A program made the position numbers and the translations under genes. Shown here one piece after another: positions 59,487-64,000 of a stretch of DNA of 64,000 nucleotides. Under the pieces are notes generated by a model that saw only the letters and a list, made by a program, of their open reading frames with translations, was not told where the DNA came from and ran no database searches. The stretch is from the NCBI GenBank assembly GCA_011316305.1, contig SAUG01000029.1, positions 186,001-250,000 of the forward strand. The letters are read 5' to 3'. The first letter of the stretch is position 1; each line of letters starts with the position of its first letter. Origin of the DNA: Rusavskia elegans (Eukaryota; Ascomycota; Lecanoromycetes; Teloschistales; Teloschistaceae).

Positions 59487-61175
59487 ATGAAGCTCCTATT
59501 ACTCGTCAAGTTTCTCGTCACGACCACTACTGTACAAGCTCAGTCGCTACTCAATGCTACAGCACGGTACCCCCAGCTATCCAATTTCAATGAATTACTT
59601 TCGACCTTTCCAGACCTTGCCGCTGGGCTTCTCACAAACATCAGCACAGGTCTATCACGACAGACAATCTTGGTTCCCAGCAATGATGCTTTCGACAACT
59701 ACCAACAGCAAAATGGTGCCAGCATTAGCAGTCTTTCATCGTCGGATGTGGGGAACATCCTGAATTACCATACCCTACAAGGAGCTCTATCGTCTTCGGA
59801 TATTCAACAGCCTAATGGGCTTGTGTCCGAGACAGCCTTACGGAACTCAACCTACGCCACACGTGAAAATGCAACGGACGCAGGAGATTCGCTGCCTCAA
59901 GTTGTCTACATCTCCTCGACCGAGACTGCTACAGGCCGCAAGATCAAAGCTAGACAGATCAGTGCACTAAGTAGTGTCGACGTCAGATCGGGGAAGGGTA
60001 ACGAAATTGAGCTTGAACAGACACCTGGCAATGTAAGTATTTTACGGAGCTCCTTTACCCAAATCCCAGATAACTCGGGAGCTGTGTCTGGCATGCCAGG
60101 CATTCAAGACCTCAATTGACACATCAATCGGATGTCTTGTCAAGCCATACTGAGACCTACTATGATCAATCACGTTCGAATTCCCGAGACACGTTCATTG
60201 CAGGCATGCTAACTCCAGAATCTACTGCAGTGGTCAGGAGGGGTGTTTTTTGTTGTGAATGGGTCAGAATCACTACTGGCTCTGAAAAGCTTCCACTTAC
60301 GACTCGAGGCTGTAGCTTTCTCACCCTGCCCGTCAATCAGACAGATACAATGACCTCCGCTAACTTGACATCGTTTGTCCGAGGACTAGTTCGGACAGAC
60401 GTCGCCGACGGAACGGTAGGATACCCCAATGCGAAGACAATCCTCGAGTTACGCTAAAGTTTCGTCATGTTAGAATGCAGCCAGAGGTTTAACCTGCGTG
60501 TGTCCCAGTAACCAAGCCTTCGAGGCGATCTCCAACAACAACGGGAATTTGACTGATGGCCCTGGGTCACTCCTGGCAACACTCACTCGCCACGGTCTCA
60601 CGGGTTCATACTATACTACCAACTTCACGGATGGCGACATGATTCAATCCCAAAACGGGTATCCCATCCTCGTAACGCGACGGAATGGATCGATATTCCT
60701 GAATGATGCGCGACTGGTCGGCTCGAATTACATAGCTAATTCAGGCTCTGTTCACGCCTTGGACAGGGTAGGTCACGTATCATCGCTCCCGTTCAGCTCT
60801 TCCACGGATGTTGTGCGAATGAATTGCAACAATGCTAACGCTGTATAGATCATGGGGTTCCTCAACACCACGACGAACGAGACCACACCCGCCAACGCCG
60901 CAATCTACAGCGACCCCGCCAACATCCCTACTCCTCCACCAACACCCTCGGTGGAGACGTCAAGCGGTGGTGTTATCCCCACTTCCAATGCTACGGGAGA
61001 TCAGATCGTGCCGTCAGCGACTGAAACGGGTGGTTCGGGCCCTGCGGCAAGCGGGACTGGAGCAGCTGAAACGGGCTCAACAGAGGGAACGTCTGCTGCA
61101 AGTTCATCAAGGGGTTTGTGTACTGGGGCGGCTTTTGTGGGTACTGCGTTCGTGATGGGAATTCTTGCTCTGTGA
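59487..61175 (+). CDS. Fasciclin (FAS1)-domain surface protein, probably GPI-anchored
   Basis: Five exons: 59,487-60,032, 60,231-60,262, 60,316-60,415, 60,474-60,767 and 60,849-61,175, joined at introns of 198, 53, 58 and 81 bp. Intron 1 has a CTAAC branch site at 60,209; intron 4 has GCTAAC before TATAG. The result is 432 residues. It has a signal peptide (MKLLLLVKFLVTTTTVQAQ). A first FAS1 domain contains TILVPSNDAFDNYQ, YHTLQGAL, LPQVVYISS and GFLTLPVNQT. A second has CPSNQAFEAI, GLTGSYYTTNF, GSIFLNDARLV and HALDR. Then comes a Ser/Thr/Gly-rich stalk with a hydrophobic C-terminus (GAAFVGTAFVMGILAL), typical of GPI attachment. FAS1 proteins mediate cell adhesion at fungal surfaces. Splice choices rest on restoring the conserved FAS1 segments; the tiny 32-base exon 2 is the least usual. 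Confidence 0.85.
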
Positions 61176-62021
61176 GCGATATGAAGGATGTTTCTCCCTT
61201 CGACAAGAGCACTCCCTCTTGCTTGATCCACACACAAATTTATTATCTTAGCAGGGCATGGGATTTTGCGCCATTCTACCGCGGGTAAGCGACAGTTGGG
61301 ACGTCATCAAAAGGTAATTGTAATTCAAAAGCTGGTGGGCTTGCGAGAGAATCCTGATCCAGAGACCGGAGTGCTCGAGGGGATCGTACTGTCCAAGTGG
61401 TCGTATGCTGAAGGCGAGTGAAAAAAAAATCGATAAGAGAGCGTTCCTCGCTGCTATTTGGTTATCATCGATTACCGCTTTAGAAGCTACACAATCATTC
61501 GCACATTCTGTGGTCAGAATCCCGATCGTCGCTGCGAATTGTTAATATGCCTGTTAGTAGTACAGGGAACTAATGTATTGATATGATGGTTTCGCAGCCC
61601 GAGATTGGATTCTCTAGAATTCACGACGGCGAAGACCACATCGCTAAAAGGTGACGTCTAGGCTGCCAGATCCTTTCCTACCAACAGTCCCTCCGAGCCA
61701 GTATGATTGCATCTAAAACACTGATAGTCGAGCACCGGAAGATATTGTTCGTACTGTGGGCCAGCACGCCGGTTTGGAATGAATGTTGAGATTGCATCCC
61801 TGAGAGTGCCATGAGGGTTCGATTACGGCGTACCTTGCCATCTCTTGATGCAGCTGCCACCCCCGCATCGGCGACACCCCCACTACTCTATCCAGGAACT
61901 ACCTTACTGTAGATCAGAAAGCTCGATATTTTGTAAACACCTCCAGCATCGACTGGAGATCACGCAGATCCAATCACCAATCTTCCCCCCCGCGTCATCT
62001 CAAGCGCGAGGACTCACCACA
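61176..62021. other. Intergenic region
   Basis: No gene supported. An A-run with GATAAG (AAAAAAAAATCGATAAGAG, about 61,424) is the only notable motif. The open stretch on the minus strand at 61,678-61,860 has no recognisable content. The frame of the next gene stays open upstream to 61,845, but sequence before 62,022 does not look like the conserved protein. Confidence 0.45.
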
Positions 62022-62608
62022 ATGGATCCATCTGGCCCCTCCCAGCCTCCGCTGAACACCGCATACGAGCACCCAGGCAATCCGGCAAGTCAATCCGAGG
62101 GCGAGAAGCAGTCATCAACGTCAGCATCGATACAGCGGTCAGACCCGACCATTGATAGGCGTGAGCGGGGCGACGCTCCTGTGCCATCGAGCCATGGAGA
62201 GGGACCTACACCAAGTAGCTTAGGCTACGGTGCGAGGGATAGCAGTGGAGATGCCGGAGAGAGTGTACGTCGCACAGACTTGGTCACAACTTGATCTCTC
62301 GGCTTTTAATAAGCTGAGGAAATGCAATTCATGCTAACGGGATTGCATGCTAGAAAGGCGAGCCGGTCTCAAGCCTTGAAGGTGAACAAATGCGTGCGCC
62401 AGGAGAAGGTGACATTGCCTCGGCACAGGACAACAAACATGGGTTCGGCGAACAAGCAGATCTGGCATCAGGACTGGACAGAAAGAAGGAAGAACAACAG
62501 CAACGTCTGGATGACAGATACAACGGAGGTTCAAGTGGAAAGGGCGGTCCTGGTGGCCTTGATGTAGAGTCAGCGATTGGAGGTGGAGGCAAGTGCTGGT
62601 CAAGGTAG
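62022..62608 (+). CDS. Small conserved hydrophilic fungal protein (GEQM...DLDRKK-type)
   Basis: Two exons, 62,022-62,264 and 62,354-62,608, around an 89-bp intron with donor GTACGT, branch GCTAAC and acceptor GCTAG, giving 165 residues. The start at 62,022 has a good context (CACAATGG). Exon 1 is a Ser/Pro/Glu-rich low-complexity N-terminus. Exon 2 holds the conserved part, GEQMRAPGEGD followed by GFGEQADLASGLDRKKEEQ, which I recognise from uncharacterised ascomycete proteins; no biochemical role is known to me. It has no signal peptide or membrane segment and is probably intrinsically disordered. The C-terminus ends GGGGKCWSR. The next frame downstream encodes a Gly-rich tail to about 62,679 that looks as natural, so a frameshift or alternative end is possible. 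Confidence 0.75.
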
Positions 62609-63448
62609 TGGAGCAAGAGGGAATAATGAAGGAGAGGAAGGCGGCGGGCGAGGATTGGAGAATTTGGGAGATGTGTAACAGCCTGACTTTTATCCTTGCT
62701 TTCCCAGACGCGACGAGGTATTATGAATGTATTATATACCCACAGGAACACATCAGGTAGATCCATTGTTGCAGCGAGCCTCCTACTTCGTCGTCCTTCC
62801 CTACCTTTCAAACAGGAAAACAATTGTGAGCACCAAACATGTGTCAGGGGCAAGAACGTTTCTACGGTTGCCCGCGAACGCCATCGACCCCTGTCACCGA
62901 TGGGTTATTAATAGAGTACGACTCTACGAGGCTGTGGGCGGAACCAAGCGAGCCGTTCCGCTCTAGACCGTCATCGTGGCACCCCCGGTCGAGTGCGTCG
63001 AAACGTTCATTGCTCTACCAGAAACACTTCATTAATGACCGTTCAATTCTATCTTGTGCTATCCTATATTATTCTTAATAGCTTCATGTGAAAAGCATAC
63101 TTCGCTACTTGCTAGAAGCTTCCCATCCAGCGTTCGTATAATCCCGACCTCCCCCGCCTCGTTCATCCAACCGCTGGTCATCGGCTCCTTTGGTCCAAGC
63201 CTGGTCGGCATCTCATACTCAATTGTACTATCCTGTCTAGTCGATATCAAATTGCAGGGCATCTCATATATGTACACGCGAAACAGGGGCGATATCATTG
63301 CATACCAAAATTGTATACCGCGTGGCTTCCCTTCCGTTTTTCTTTTCCGCAAGACGAATCTGTCATGAATCTCGCTGCATGAGAGGCTACAGCAGCTACT
63401 TTCTCCAGTCGATCCTGGCTTCCCCAACGGTCCCAATTCCACTGCGAA
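62609..63448. promoter_or_regulatory. Intergenic region upstream of the bZIP gene
   Basis: This 840-bp region is between two plus-strand genes. Open stretches on both strands (minus 63,059-63,442 starts with GTG; plus 63,054-63,368) lack domains and overlap each other. It probably contains the 3' end of the preceding gene and the promoter and leader of the bZIP gene. No TATA box stands out. Confidence 0.4.
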
Positions 63449-64000
63449 ATGACGACAGCATCCCCAAGTGATTCTCGATTTGGGGATTATGGGACACCTT
63501 CACCGCCATATGAATACGGGGGGCTCGAGGAACCCGAATGGTTGAAGGGTTTCGAAGCTTCAAAGAAGACAAAAGGTCAGATACTGCAATTAAGATGGTA
63601 ACACGCCATCTCGCTCACTGATCTCTACGCAGATGGGGAAGCGCCTAAAAGAAGGGGCCCAAAGCCCGATAGTAAACCAGCGGCTACTAAACGGCAAGAG
63701 ATGAACCGATTGGCGCAAAGGTATCCATCCTGTAGTCTCGCAGTACCTTGAGCTCCGCATGCATTCCTCTCTTAGACTAACACGTACATTCAGAACCCAT
63801 CGAGAGCGGAAGGACCAGTACGCCCAAGAACTCGAATGGCGAGTACTCCGGGCCAAGGAGGCATATGTACAGATAGTGCGCGAAAAGGAAGAGCTCAAGC
63901 ACGAAAACCGGGAGATGGCCCAGCTCCTTCAAGCCAACGGGATCCCATTTCGGAGCAGCTACGTTCGGAAGTCCTCGGTGATCAAAACGGAGAGCAGCTA
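63449..64000 (+). CDS. bZIP transcription factor (AP-1-like), 5' part, runs off the window
   Basis: Three exons visible: 63,449-63,575, 63,633-63,720 and 63,794 to beyond 64,000. Introns are 57 bp (GTCAGA...ACGCAG) and 73 bp (GTATCC, CTAAC branch, TTCAG). After about 42 N-terminal residues (start MTTASPSDSRFGDYG), splicing gives GEAPKRRGPKPDSKPAA, then the basic region NRLAQRTHRERKDQYAQELE, leading into a leucine-zipper-like coil (VLRAKEAYVQIVREKEEL) and the QANGIPF motif. The second intron falls inside the basic region (LAQ-R|THRE), a position I regard as usual for this family. The pattern N-x-x-x-Q-R-x-x-R-x-R matches fungal AP-1/Yap-type bZIPs that bind DNA as dimers and regulate stress or metabolism. 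The C-terminal part is outside the window. Confidence 0.9.

Noticed and set aside
60116..60457. 113-codon open frame as a separate gene
   Set aside because: It spans introns and exons of the fasciclin gene; only the part from 60,316 to 60,415 is coding, as shown by restored FAS1 segments.
63059..63442. 127-codon minus-strand frame upstream of the bZIP gene
   Set aside because: Begins with GTG, has no domain, and overlaps an open frame on the opposite strand of similar length.

Overview
The window looks like filamentous ascomycete (Pezizomycotina) genomic DNA, because it joins two very different kinds of sequence. Bases 1 to about 53,930 are an extremely A+T-rich, gene-free repeat block that has gone through intense repeat-induced point mutation (RIP). 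CpA and TpG are almost absent while CpG, CpT and CpC survive, so ATG codons have nearly vanished and TAG/TAA stops are everywhere. From about 53,930 to the end, base composition is balanced and intron-containing genes follow one another. The introns are mostly 50-90 bp, with one of 198 bp, and most have a CTAAC-like branch site.

The RIP block is a graveyard of mobile elements that can still be read through the mutations. From 1,190 to 15,627 a Ty3/Gypsy element (Gypsy-1, minus strand) is interrupted by a second copy of the same family in the opposite direction (4,701-12,651), with loss of about 1.8 kb of the outer copy at one junction. From 15,803 to 17,412 come two TAGACTGG-ended inverted-repeat elements and a Gypsy gag fragment with a zinc knuckle. 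From 18,460 to 26,310 an unrecognised protein-coding element is present as two direct copies. From about 26,800 to 30,290 lies a Plavaka-type (CACTA/EnSpm-like) transposase relic. A RIP-damaged tRNA-like gene is at 31,643-31,779. From 33,100 to 37,560 there are long degraded reading frames of unknown family. From 39,169 to 50,022 a chromodomain Gypsy element (Gypsy-2, minus strand) was split by another, structurally complete Gypsy (Gypsy-3, 39,824-46,252, with matching ATAGA target duplications) and by an inverted-repeat element in its RNase H region. From 50,390 to 53,929 are further repeats, a lightly mutated island, a Gypsy-1 fragment, and an inverted-repeat element whose end coincides with the edge of the block.

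The gene-bearing part holds five genes whose exons I could assemble: a secreted GH125 exo-alpha-1,6-mannosidase (minus), a cysteine-rich single-pass membrane protein (minus), a fasciclin-domain protein with a likely GPI anchor (plus), a small conserved hydrophilic protein (plus), and the 5' part of a bZIP transcription factor (plus, running off the end). Three of the five are predicted to be secreted or surface proteins and lie next to the RIP block. No operon-like or cluster logic links them; the neighbourhood reads as ordinary fungal gene order beside a heterochromatin-like island.
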